DNA from: Setomelanomma holmii
Lineage: Eukaryota; Ascomycota; Dothideomycetes; Pleosporales; Phaeosphaeriaceae
Assembly (NCBI GenBank): GCA_010015745.1
Contig: ML978174.1
Span: forward strand, 1-64,000
Length of the DNA: 64,000 bases
Reading direction: 5' to 3'
A model generated the notes under the pieces. It was not told where the DNA came from and ran no database searches. It saw only the letters and a program-made list of their open reading frames with translations. The stretch's first letter is position 1; every line of letters begins with the position of its first letter. A program made the translations under genes and the position numbers. Shown here piece after piece: positions 1-9,439 of the stretch.

Positions 1-1391
1 TAACGACGCAGGTAAGACAAGAGATCCGTATGTGGGCCGAACTCACTCAGAGGCATGTGGGAGTGCGTGGGAGCAGGAGCCAGGATACAATTGCCTCCTA
101 TAGGTCTTGTACGAAAGGATACAGAAAAACTACCGAATGATGATCGCAGGCAAACAGTCCGATACTCTCCCGTTGTACCTAGAAGCTGCAATAGAACGAG
201 GTGCCGATGTGACCTCGTTACAGTAATCTATTATAGAACTACTAATTACTACAATAACAGGAATGTAGGCTAAGAACCTGTGAGGGCAGTACGATTACAT
301 ACACTTATTGTCCGCATTAATTAGTATTTATCCTATCTGATTAAATGTTACAACAATACTGTATTACTGTAAGTAAGCGATGTGCCATCCCTTGGCTTAG
401 AAATACAGGCTAGCTATTCTAGGATCTTGGTTACCAGCAGGATGGCCACTCGTTAAGATTAGACAGGGCTATCCTAGTACGACAGGGATTCTGTCAAAGC
501 TGAGAGTGCGCAAAGGGTGAGGCCGGTTTTGCAAGGAGCTGTATGGCAATCCGTCAGTCTCATCGCCGAAGAATTTTTGCGCAACACGTGTCTGAGTGAG
601 AGGTACGGGCAGTCTCATCTCAGCGCCAACGGATCTGCCGGCCCGAACATGGACTTCGGGCTCAACAGCACGAATGTTCCATGGTCATGTCGACTTGAGA
701 TTTGTCTTTCAAAACTCAATGTTTCACTGACCGCAGTACTTTGCTGGCCGCAAGGAGCCACACCAATCCTTTGGCATATCCTCCACGTAGAATTGGATCG
801 AACGCTCGTGTTAGGAGGCAGTTTGCTTATGCTGGTCCAGGTAAAAGAGAATAGGAAAGAGGAAGCTCACCTCGCCACCACACCCTGCACCTTTCAGAGT
901 GCACACCCTCGAGATCATTTGCCGACGCATCAGAACTCGTCCTCCAACGCCATCTCCAACACATACGAGCTATAGCATCATCACTTATACCCAGATGACA
1001 GTGCCTCAAGTAACGTGCTAAGAGAAGCCTTCAGCAGTTCTATAGCTCAATCTTCGCAACAAGATACCAATGGTCGACCGTGCTGACCTCAGCCTCCACC
1101 ATCTCCACAATATGACCCTCCTCGTCCACTTTCCAACTCTCACCGGACGAGAGGAGAGCCCGCGAAGACACCCGGTGCACATGGCTCAGGAATCGCTGAG
1201 TGTTGGTGGAGAGGCACTGCGGTGAAGGCCAAGGCCCAGAATGTCCTCACAGACACAGATCCTCCATATGACGGGAAACAGATACATATAAGAGAGCTGT
1301 CACCTCACCAATGTTCGAACCATTCCAACAGCAACCACAATACAGCTAGCATTTTATTACTCACCTCTACAGACTCTTGTATCATTCCACC
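1..1391. other. gene-poor, AT-rich left flank
   Basis: No protein gene is supported here. The open frames are short, start on non-ATG codons and show no recognisable domain. The stretch from about 230 to 420 is clearly richer in A and T than the rest of the window, with runs of TA-rich words. This would fit an old, mutated transposon remnant or a RIP-affected islet, but no terminal repeats or transposase frames were found, so that remains a guess. Confidence 0.4.
1287..1294 (+). promoter_or_regulatory. TATA box of small secreted protein gene
   Basis: The octamer TATAAGAG lies 105 bp before the ATG at 1392. The same octamer stands before the glucanase gene at 3572, and a near copy stands before the Alt a 1-like gene at 40555. 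A TATA element suits strongly regulated secretome genes; the function is inferred from position. Confidence 0.5.
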
Positions 1392-1837
1392 ATGCAGCTT
1401 ACATTCACCACTCTTTCCGCTCTCCTTGCCGCGGCCATGACCGTCGGAGCATCTCCACTCGAGGCACGCCAGGATGTGCCTCGCGTTCGCGCTACCTTCT
1501 ATAACAACGGTGGCTGCGGGCCTCCCGAGACTTGGGCCGAGGATACTGTATTCGTGCAGGACACGCCAGGCGTGTGCCACGACTTGACGGTTGGCCCCTT
1601 CCAGTCTACGTACTTCAACGAGAGCTCTGTCACCCGCACTCGTAAGTTGATCTACCCATACGCAATCATCACGTTGATTGATTTCTGTTGTTCATTTGCT
1701 GACGTTCACAAGTACGTTTCTACAACGCGAAGTGCGCTGACAGGTTCGGCTCGAGTGTCAACCATATCGACATTACTCCAGGAAACCCCACTCCTGGCTG
1801 CAAGGCTCAGGCCATTCTGTCGTGGGAGACTCTCTGA
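1392..1837 (+). CDS. small secreted cysteine-containing protein
   Basis: Two exons, 1392-1641 and 1713-1837, encode 124 residues across a 71-nt intron (GTAAGT...ACAAG). The protein begins with a clear signal peptide (MQLTFTTLSALLAAAMTVGA, then SPLEARQ), with a likely kexin-type dibasic-like site at EAR. The mature part has four cysteines (in GGC, GVC, AKC and GCK), enough for two disulfides, and one N-glycosylation sequon (NES). It ends at SWETL. No enzyme motif is visible. Size, secretion and paired cysteines fit the broad class of fungal secreted effector-like or cell-wall proteins, but no named family is recognised. Without splicing the frame would run into an unrelated tail, and the spliced version restores a cysteine-containing C-terminus. 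Confidence 0.75.
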
Positions 1838-3496
1838 GTGACAGCATGTCTGATGTCTGGCACTAGGCGGGTGGCCAAATAGCTGGAGGCAGGAGTGCTG
1901 GCTATCCGGTCGGCTTCCCGGTCGGCTTTCCAGTCGGCAGACTGGCCTTGACGAATGCTTATCACGTATGTATTGCACCAGGTCCAACACTCTGGTGCAT
2001 GCATGACCGTTGAAGATGGCGTATAACGTTCTTTCTTTCTTCGTCGCTCCTTACATAGATATTAAAGACTGCCGGGGACGCCCCCAGAATATTCCTGATG
2101 CCCACGTGGGTCGTGATGCTGTGATATGTTGCTGTGGCACGGTGATGCACTTAGATTATACCCTCTGCTCCTTTTATGATTGGTTGGCAGTTGGAGGTGT
2201 CGTAAAGATACGACATGTCTGACTTGGAATATAGAGGAATAAGTGCGGGATTGTCCAAGCGGCCCTCGGGACGCGAAGAGAGATTGATTCGAATCATGCC
2301 TAAACAAGCATAGCGTGTATACGCAGGGAAGGTAGCATCAGCAACACCGCTGCTTCATCTCTTCTTCATCACTACCGGCATCAGAAGGTTCCCGTCGTTA
2401 CTTGAGTCGTACATCTTGTAGCATTCTATGATGCTTGACCTAGCTCCGGACACGGCTCGAAGCGACTGCTGGCTGGACGTACCAAGAGGCATTACGCAGC
2501 TCCATCTATACGCGACATGACACAGACTTGCTTCAGGTCAAATGCTTCGTCACAAAACGGAGACAGGCGCTATAGCCGATCATAGCTTTGGCTGGTCCGA
2601 TGCTTGTTACCTAAAGCCACGCGAAAGCTGCGCGTGCAGTCTAAGGTCTCGGGTCGAGCTTGAGATCACACTAAGCGCGACGAGTGCGCGTGTCTTGTGA
2701 GGCAGACTCTGGTGTCACCCCCAGCATCATTTGGACACAATAATGCGGGGTCGGACTTTGACTCCATTACAAGAAACACATCCGAGTTTTGTCAAGACGG
2801 TCTTTCCGGCTCTCACAAACGTATATCACATGTCTTGTTAGGGTTTGCAGATTTCATGAGGAAATTCGAGGTCTTGTTGGCGGTGTCCGTGAAGGAGCCA
2901 ACGTATGCGCCTGACATCCACACAACACAGATTACATGAGTCGATCGAATTACCACAGCACGCCAGTCCAGGAATTATCTGCTCGCAACAGTCAAAGAGT
3001 ACTTCTTACCTACTAACGCTGGGTCGGACACTTTTTAGTTCCGCGGAAGCGAACCCTAGTTTGATGAAGGCGCAAGGACCATCCACCACTCACAGCGCTT
3101 TATCCATGCTTTCAGGACAACGTCCGAACCCGTTCTCATGTTCGAAACACCAACGCTAGGGCTAGCACAGGAGACAAAAGTTCCCTGGGCGTCCATCAGG
3201 CGCCATATTCACGATGGCCACTCGACTGGGCTGAGCTACCCATCTCGGTTGACTTCCCGCGAGCGCCTCCAAAATCCTTTATTTCCGCCTTGACTAGGCC
3301 TGGACCTCGCTGTAACATAGCAAGGTGTTGAGTCTCAATTTCGAAGTAGTATCCAATGAATGATACCCTTCTGTGGCCTCTAGTCGAGGTCACATTTCCT
3401 CATTCTCGATGGCTTGTCTACTCAGCTTGAGAACGCAGCGGACCCAAGATCCACCCTGATCAGGGGTTCTCAAGAGCATGCGTGGCATTTCTTGCA
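1838..3496. other. intergenic, nothing recognised
   Basis: About 1.65 kb with only short overlapping frames on both strands. None has a good start context, a domain or convincing composition. A tRNA-like B-box near 2284 was examined and rejected. Confidence 0.5.
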
Positions 3497-3504
3497 TATA
3501 AGAG
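3497..3504 (+). promoter_or_regulatory. TATA box of GH16 gene
   Basis: TATAAGAG, 75 bp before the glucanase ATG at 3572. It is identical to the octamer upstream of the secreted protein gene at 1392. Confidence 0.5.
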
Positions 3505-3571
3505 AAGCAAGTAGGCGCAAGAAATGTGGTTCGTGCGACCACACTACTAACCTTCCGTACATCTTGCAGCC

Positions 3572-4910
3572 ATGTCTTTCAAAGCGGTTGTTATTTCTCT
3601 GTCGCTCCTTTTGCGCTCTTCAACTGCACTTCCAGCTGGTCCTGGATATTGGGCGAACGGCAGCAGTTCCGTTACCACTCTTGACGTACATACCACGGCG
3701 GCGTATAACCTGGTTGAGACCTACGACGCGAGCAACTGGTTAAGCAAATTTAATGTCCAGGCAGTATGTTGATCGGCTTCCAGTGCAACCACATGGCTAA
3801 CATAACGTAGATCTCGGACCCGACTCGTGAGTTCAAGCCTCCCGTGTATGCCTTGAGCCATCGGTGCAGTCTTCTAACATACCTGGCAAAGATGGCTTCG
3901 TCGAATACGTCAACGATCAGCAAGCGCAACAGCTCGGACTGTTGAAGACTCAGAACAACCAAGTCTACATGGGTGTCGACACAACCTCGTACCTTGATCC
4001 CAATGGCTCAGGGAGGAAGAGCGTGCGTCTCCAAAGCAAGACCGCGTACAACAAGGCGCTCGTCATCGCCGACTTCGCTCATGTACCCGGCAGCAGCTGT
4101 GGTTCGTGGCCAGCATAGTGCGTACCTCAAACCGTACATGCAGTACGCTTTTCTGATGTCTCTACAGCTGGATGGTGGGCGGGAATTGGCCGAGTCAGGG
4201 CGAATTGGGTACGTTATCCACCTCTAGCCAGGGCGACAGGCAACACTGACAACTCCACTCCAATAGACATCTACGAAGGCGTTCACCTAAACACCTATGA
4301 CCAAATAACTCTCCACACATCGCCTGGCTGCGTTCCCAGTGTCGGATCAGGAGGCGAGACAGGCAGTCGCGTAGCCAATGCCGATTGCGGCGCAGGAGGC
4401 GGCTTCAACGGCTGTGGCGTCATGTCCAACCAACCAACCTCGTATGGAACGGCGTTCAACGCAAACGGTGGTGGTGTATACGCAAGCTTATGGACCAGCT
4501 CAGGCATCAAGGTGTGGTACTTCGCAACTAGAGATGTACCAGCCAACATCAGGAGTGGTAATCCAGATCCAAGTAGCTGGGGCACGCCATCTGCAAATTT
4601 CGGCGGCGGATGCGACTACGATGCTAGGTTCAGGGACATGAACATTGTAAGGGCTTTGGATCTTAGCAGGTGTGAATGGCATGACTGACATCCATCAGAT
4701 CTTTGACATCACCTTCTGCGGCGATTGGGCTGGTGGTGTTTGGGGCTCTACTAGCTGCGCGCAGACCAACCCGAGTTGCAATGCGTATGTCGCGTCGCAG
4801 CCGCAGTCGTTTGTTGATGTGAGTCGCTTTGATGTCTGCTGGGAGCATGAAATGCTGACATGACATAGACTTACTGGCTGGTCAACTCGATCAAGGTCTA
4901 CAACGTCTAA
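3572..4910 (+). CDS. secreted glycoside hydrolase family 16 beta-glucanase
   Basis: Seven exons (3572-3763, 3811-3826, 3892-4117, 4168-4208, 4267-4646, 4699-4818, 4869-4910) sum to 1017 nt and 338 residues. A signal peptide (about 20 residues, ending near STALP) is followed by the GH16 fold: YDASNW at the start, ISDPTHGFVEYVN, then WPAYWMVGGNWPSQ and the catalytic core GELDIYEGVH. In that core the two glutamates are the nucleophile and acid/base of the ExDxxE motif. The chain ends with YWLVNSIKVYNV, typical of fungal endo-1,3(4)-beta-glucanases. The enzyme should cleave mixed-linkage or 1,3-beta-glucans in fungal or plant walls. Six introns of 47-65 nt, one leaving an exon of only 16 nt, were placed by matching the family sequence; every phase agrees. 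The product is probably extracellular. Exact substrate preference cannot be read from sequence. Confidence 0.9.
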
Positions 4911-5125
4911 TGCCGCCGTGAGCGCGCCTGCTCACATACCAGGATTTCTCTTTCTTTTCAAGTATATAACTTACTTCGTTGTTCACATACCTTCTTATCC
5001 AATATTCCCGGAAGACAACTTATCCTGCGAGGATCCGCTGCATTATACCCACGGTCGTTGATCAAATCTAGAAGTTTCTTATGTCTACAACTCTATTCTT
5101 GTACATAGATGCACATCTTATATCA

Positions 5126-6595
5126 TCACACTTCGTCAACTGCCTTCCTCAACGCCTCAATCTCGCCTTTCTGCCACTCTGTAACTTTGCCTTGCCACTT
5201 CTCACCCTTACCACCACCCTTCGCTGTAGTCACGACCTCCTTAATGTTCGCCGCCATCCTTTCGACCAAGTCCGGCTTACCCAGTACGACAATAGAGCCA
5301 GCCGTCTTTACCTCCCCTGAGCACAACACCACCACACCTCGCTCCTTGACCACATCCTTGATCTCAAACACCACCATATTAACAAAGTCCAGCCCATCCG
5401 TCGATCGACACGAAAACACGCGCTCTCGGTCTTGCAACGCCGCCCTAATCCGCGCCCCCTCAAACCCCGCAATCTCAGCAAGCATCTTCTTCTCCTTCTT
5501 CCTCGCTTCCGAAACCTGCTCACTCAACCTCTGCACACCAGCCGCAACCTCCGCCGGCGCCGATGCACAACTCATCGACACCGCAATGCTGCGCAACCCA
5601 TTGATCGACTCGGTCGCCGTTTTGATCGCGCGATCACCGGCCGAGAAGTACAGTCTACAATTGGTCCCACGCACCGAGGCCGTGTGATGTAATAAGATGA
5701 CGCCAATATGCGACGTCTGCTTCAAATGCGTACCGCAACACGCGTTGTAATCCAGATCGCCAATCTTTATAAATCTGACCACGCCTTTTTCCCGATCGTA
5801 ATCTTCAGGCAGACTATCGCTCCCTTTTCCCTCCGGCGTTTCCACGGTAATTCCAACATTCTCGCGAATCGCTTTATTACATTCCTCCTGAACGACTCGG
5901 ATTTCTGTCTCAGACGGCTTGCGCGGGAGTTCGACGTAGTTCATCTCCCCCGCGGCGCCCATGCTCCAACCTAAGGTGGGGAGATCCATGCCGTCCATGA
6001 TGGCGGAGAGAAGATGTTGGCCGGTGTGTTGCTGCATGTGGTACCAGCGGCGCGGGAAGTCGATGTCTTGTCTGACCTTTGTGCCTGGCGTGAGAGGCTT
6101 GGGTGAGAAATGGATGCATCGGAGGCCATGGCGCTGGATACTTGCTATGGGGATCGGATCTGCTTTTTCGGCACTGAGTGGGGTGATGGTGCCTTTGTCG
6201 GTGGGTTGGCCGCCGCCTTCAGGGAAAAGGACGGAGTCGGCGAGTTCGATGAGCCAAGATTTTGAGTCTGTAGTTTGGGGGAATTTGGAAGGGTCTGTGG
6301 ATTTTTTGGTTTTGGATTTGGTGGACTGGGGAGTTGGTGGTGGCGTGTATTCTTGACAGGATATGACTTGTGTTTCGAAGGTGCGGAGGTAGGAATCCTT
6401 CTGGCATTTGAGCGCGCCTACAATGCTGGGTATTGGGTCTGCGACTGCCATTCCGGTGGTTGAGAGGTTATGATTGTGGAGAAGAGAGCGATATTGAAGT
6501 CTTGAAGAGGTATGACTGATTGATAGGACTCGGAATGTCCGAAGAAAGAAGCTACGAGAAGTGTAAAACTTAACCAGCGCTTGTGCTACGATCAT
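5126..6595 (-). CDS. AlaX-type alanyl-tRNA editing protein
   Basis: A single-exon gene of 489 residues from the ATG at 6595, with a second in-frame ATG at 6451. The catalytic part is the AlaRS/ThrRS second additional domain. It shows SVLFPEGGGQPTDKG, the zinc-binding HTGQH (about residues 190-194), GEMNYVEL and CCGTH (about 286-290), so the four ligands H, H, C, H are all present. The C-terminal part is a helical and C-Ala-like region with SRxxxxEKKMLAEIAG. Proteins of this type (AARSD1/AlaX) hydrolyse Ser or Gly mischarged on tRNA-Ala. The first 48 residues are rich in Arg, Ser and Phe with no acids and look like a mitochondrial presequence. Starting at MAVADPIPS would give a cytosolic form. 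It is convergent with the GH16 gene, about 215 bp away. Confidence 0.88.
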   Translation of the reverse strand: MIVAQALVKFYTSRSFFLRTFRVLSISHTSSRLQYRSLLHNHNLSTTGMAVADPIPSIVGALKCQKDSYLRTFETQVISCQEYTPPPTPQSTKSKTKKSTDPSKFPQTTDSKSWLIELADSVLFPEGGGQPTDKGTITPLSAEKADPIPIASIQRHGLRCIHFSPKPLTPGTKVRQDIDFPRRWYHMQQHTGQHLLSAIMDGMDLPTLGWSMGAAGEMNYVELPRKPSETEIRVVQEECNKAIRENVGITVETPEGKGSDSLPEDYDREKGVVRFIKIGDLDYNACCGTHLKQTSHIGVILLHHTASVRGTNCRLYFSAGDRAIKTATESINGLRSIAVSMSCASAPAEVAAGVQRLSEQVSEARKKEKKMLAEIAGFEGARIRAALQDRERVFSCRSTDGLDFVNMVVFEIKDVVKERGVVVLCSGEVKTAGSIVVLGKPDLVERMAANIKEVVTTAKGGGKGEKWQGKVTEWQKGEIEALRKAVDEV

Positions 6596-7001
6596 CGAAA
6601 GGCGAAACAATCAGCCATCTAGGCGCCTAATATTGCTTTTAGAGACGCTTCTCGAAAATTAAAATCGACTGAAAGGGCGTGAAGAAGTACAAAAAGGGCA
6701 AGAGCAATGGCAACGAAGATCGTGGCAAGCCGCGGAGCAGGTTTAGCCGCACCCCATCGTCCTGCCTCCGGTGATCTTCGCGTCTTCAACAATTGTTCGT
6801 GTAATCCCTTTATCGTGTGCCTTACGCATTCGAATTATATATCTCATGAATCTCCAGTCATGCGCAGCCAGGATGTCAGCGAAGACATTCAAAACTTCTC
6901 ATAGCCCTATTGTTCAATGACGTACTCGATGCGACACGCACTGTTGTGTGCTTTGATCCTTTGAGCAACTAACATTGAAGCAATTAACACACCAGCTTGC
7001 G

Positions 7002-7895
7002 ATGCAGAAACCGAGGAAGCCGACGCACGCGACTGTCACGCGATTCATAGCGTGTATTCTACCTGCGAAAGACAACGATGTCCCGCGACTCTACCACGTC
7101 CCACAAAATCCACGATACAATGCAGAAACGGCAGTCGTCGACCAGATAGTACTGAGCGTCACCACGACTCCTGGCGTATACTCCGTGATTGGCCACACGC
7201 CTGACGATGCGAATGGTGATGTCTCAGGAAGGCATTATACTGCGCGACCTCGTCCTCCGCGAACCCTCTGCTTCCTTCACCGACCCTTCAATCTGGATCG
7301 CCACAGTGTGCGGAAAGGTACTCTCGTACTGTCGAGTCACACTTCGTTCGATGAAGTGCTCACGGTTGGTTGGAATAATGAGCTGGCAGAGCGTCTGGGC
7401 ATGACTGTGGCAAACAGCCTATGTGTGCAGGGCTACAAGGGTGATCCGGAGAGAAAGATAGGTATCGTGGGACAGGTCGCGATGCTACGTGATCTGCTTT
7501 TCCGCCGCATACAAGATGAGTTTGGGGAAGCCGAGCTTACGCACAGTGGTCTGTCGGACGACATACAAGCTGTAGCGATCATGAATGCGTTCAATGAAGG
7601 TGAAGTGCAACGCGTCCTCGAAATAGCATTGCAGCGCGGTTGGGCGGCAGCTGGAGATGAAGCGCCTGGAAGGCATCTATTATATCTCACGGGGCAGCCG
7701 CGCGTGAGTGGTTTAGATGCTGCGAAGGCGCTGGGCATGACAGTGGCGTGCGTAGGCCACAGACCAGCCGAGGACTGGGGGATTCGGTATCTTGCCGCAC
7801 GATTACGACTTGCGTTTCCCAGCGTCCCTGTAGAAGAGATATACGAGGCAGAGGAGCCGCGAGGCAAAGAGCAAAAAGAAGGTAAAGTCCAGTAG
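7002..7895 (+). CDS. NIF3/DUF34-like protein
   Basis: The ATG at 7002 gives 297 residues. The middle contains CFLHRPFNLDR and LVLSSHTSFDEV. The end contains GRHLLYLTGQPRVSG and VACVGHRPAEDWGIRYLA. This is the spacing expected of the metal-binding His and His/Glu motifs of the NIF3 (DUF34, YbgI/YqfO) family, whose members bind two metal ions and whose role is still debated (GTP cyclohydrolase I-like fold, NGG1-interacting factor in yeast). The first 75 residues are less typical, and an alternative frame between 7189 and 7404 is also open, so a missed intron near 7170-7260 is possible. The family call rests on motifs only. The gene runs in the same direction as the RING-chromo gene 294 bp downstream. 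Confidence 0.6.
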   Translation: MQKPRKPTHATVTRFIACILPAKDNDVPRLYHVPQNPRYNAETAVVDQIVLSVTTTPGVYSVIGHTPDDANGDVSGRHYTARPRPPRTLCFLHRPFNLDRHSVRKGTLVLSSHTSFDEVLTVGWNNELAERLGMTVANSLCVQGYKGDPERKIGIVGQVAMLRDLLFRRIQDEFGEAELTHSGLSDDIQAVAIMNAFNEGEVQRVLEIALQRGWAAAGDEAPGRHLLYLTGQPRVSGLDAAKALGMTVACVGHRPAEDWGIRYLAARLRLAFPSVPVEEIYEAEEPRGKEQKEGKVQ

Positions 7896-8188
7896 AGCGC
7901 CCCTGCCTCGGGACACACCATGCGGAGCAGGAAGAGGAAATCGCGATGCCGGGGTGCTTGCATTGGGCGCGGCTGCCCTTGGTTGACCGCAACGAGACCC
8001 ATGGTTTTCGCCTCCAGCCCACATAACGGACACCGTCAACCTTGGAACCCAAGTTTCACTTCACCCTACTTGTGTTTATAAACTGTCCATCTTCCGCAAA
8101 TCCTTCATCTTCGCCTTTGCAACATTGGACGTTGGAATGCATCTTCAGTCCTCATACTTGCCTTGCACCCTCTCAAAACTCCGCCACA

Positions 8189-9235
8189 ATGCCATTTCCC
8201 TACTTTGAAGGAATCAGCACCGACTTTACGGGCACCTGGACATCGTCACGAAAGCGGAAGGCGCCAGACATCGCTCCCAAACCAGCGCCGTGCAAGAGCA
8301 ATGCAGTACCATGTCCTCACGATGTCACGGCCATTCGATCCTCAAGGCAGTTGAAGGAAGGCAAGCAACAGTGCCCGATATGCTTGGAAGACTACTTCAG
8401 TACCCCACATGGCCGCACGACCGTCACTCCGGTGAAAGCAGGCTGCTCCCATAGCTTCTGCAGAGAGTGCCTTGAGACCTACCTCTCGTCGAACATCAGC
8501 TGCCCGCTGCCATGGTGCAAGGCTTGTCTACCACTGCAACCGGAGAGCTGTGAGCTCTGCGGAGCTTGGCAACGCGACCATTCAGAATCGCTCTTGGTAG
8601 TTACGGTCCGTGCCGAGGAGATGCTCGGGAGTATCAAGGACGCCCTCAGGCGACTCGCGCATGAAGACCACTTCTATAAGCTACCAGCGTCAGCCTTCAA
8701 GCTTATCCTGGCTCACGTTCGTACCACCCTCAAACGCTACGAATGGCAGTTCCACGCCGGCATCGACCTCGCCGAGCTTCTCGATCCGTTCCTCCTCGCT
8801 ATCGATGCCGAGGCAGCGCACGAATATTACGGCTTTGAACTCAGTGCCCCGACTCCCTTCAGCAGCGATTTTCCTCCTCGCGAGCACGACGCTGACGACT
8901 ACACACCAGGCGAGGAGCCCTGGATCGTAGCCTTTTTCAGACAATGGGCACTGGACTATGCAGAAGTCAATGGAGAGGTTAGGGAGGGCTGGGGAGATTG
9001 GTCAAAGAATCCAGAGCAAGAAAGCTGGGATTGGCCCTACAAGCGAATCATTGCACACAAAACGGGCGTTGATGGGCAGATGGAGTATCTTGTGAAGTGG
9101 GTTGGGCAGCGCTACTTTCCTTCTTGGATTCAAGCAGACCAGCTGGACGTCGCCGGGCGATCAATTTACGACAAAGCGCATGGTCGTGCAAGTCAGAAGT
9201 CCAAGGGCCCCAGCAGGAAGAGGAAGAGGACGTGA
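8189..9235 (+). CDS. RING finger and chromodomain protein
   Basis: The frame starts at ATG 8189 (context CGCCACAATG); the open frame extends 49 codons further upstream but without ATG. The 348-residue protein has a C3HC4 RING at residues 62-110: C62, C65, C86, H88, C91, C94, C105, C110. Three more cysteines follow (113, 121, 124). A basic patch SRKRKAP near residue 19 and KGPSRKRKRT at the C-terminus look like nuclear signals. Residues 280-320 form a chromodomain-like segment, with DWPYKRIIAH then MEYLVKWVGQRYFPSW. RING proteins are usually E3 ubiquitin ligases, and chromodomains read methyl-lysine on histones. The pairing suggests a chromatin-directed ligase, which is an inference. A 33-bp tandem repeat begins 11 bp after the stop. 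Confidence 0.75.
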   Translation: MPFPYFEGISTDFTGTWTSSRKRKAPDIAPKPAPCKSNAVPCPHDVTAIRSSRQLKEGKQQCPICLEDYFSTPHGRTTVTPVKAGCSHSFCRECLETYLSSNISCPLPWCKACLPLQPESCELCGAWQRDHSESLLVVTVRAEEMLGSIKDALRRLAHEDHFYKLPASAFKLILAHVRTTLKRYEWQFHAGIDLAELLDPFLLAIDAEAAHEYYGFELSAPTPFSSDFPPREHDADDYTPGEEPWIVAFFRQWALDYAEVNGEVREGWGDWSKNPEQESWDWPYKRIIAHKTGVDGQMEYLVKWVGQRYFPSWIQADQLDVAGRSIYDKAHGRASQKSKGPSRKRKRT

Positions 9236-9246
9236 AGGACTACATT

Positions 9247-9375
9247 CATGGTTCATAGCTTGTCAGTTTGGAAGTACATGGTCGACACTCTGTCCTTTCG
9301 GAGGTACTACATGGTTCACAGTTTGTCATATTGGAAGCACCACATGATTCACAGCTTGTAATTTTTCAAGTACTG
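9247..9375 (+). repeat. imperfect ~33-bp tandem repeat, about 4 copies
   Basis: Four diverged units start at about 9247, 9277, 9310 and 9343, each beginning CATGGTTCACAG-like and ending GGAAGTACTA-like. The first unit is 30 nt and the others 33 nt, so every unit is a multiple of three. The array sits directly 3' of the RING-chromodomain stop codon. Two frames through it are open and would encode an 11-residue repeat. It may be a 3'-UTR minisatellite or a former coding extension. Confidence 0.65.
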
Positions 9376-9439
9376 CTTGTTCAAAGTCGTCAAATCTCAG
9401 CTCATTACACTTCATACTGCCCGTCCAGTCGTTACTCAT

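Noticed and set aside
517..975. 152-codon plus frame in the left flank
   Set aside because: Starts on GTG, no domain, no conserved-looking segment, and overlaps an opposite frame of equal quality.
2240..2300. tRNA-like string with TGTCCAAGCGG and GATTCGAATC
   Set aside because: The T-stem and acceptor stem do not pair, and spacing between the two boxes does not give a cloverleaf.
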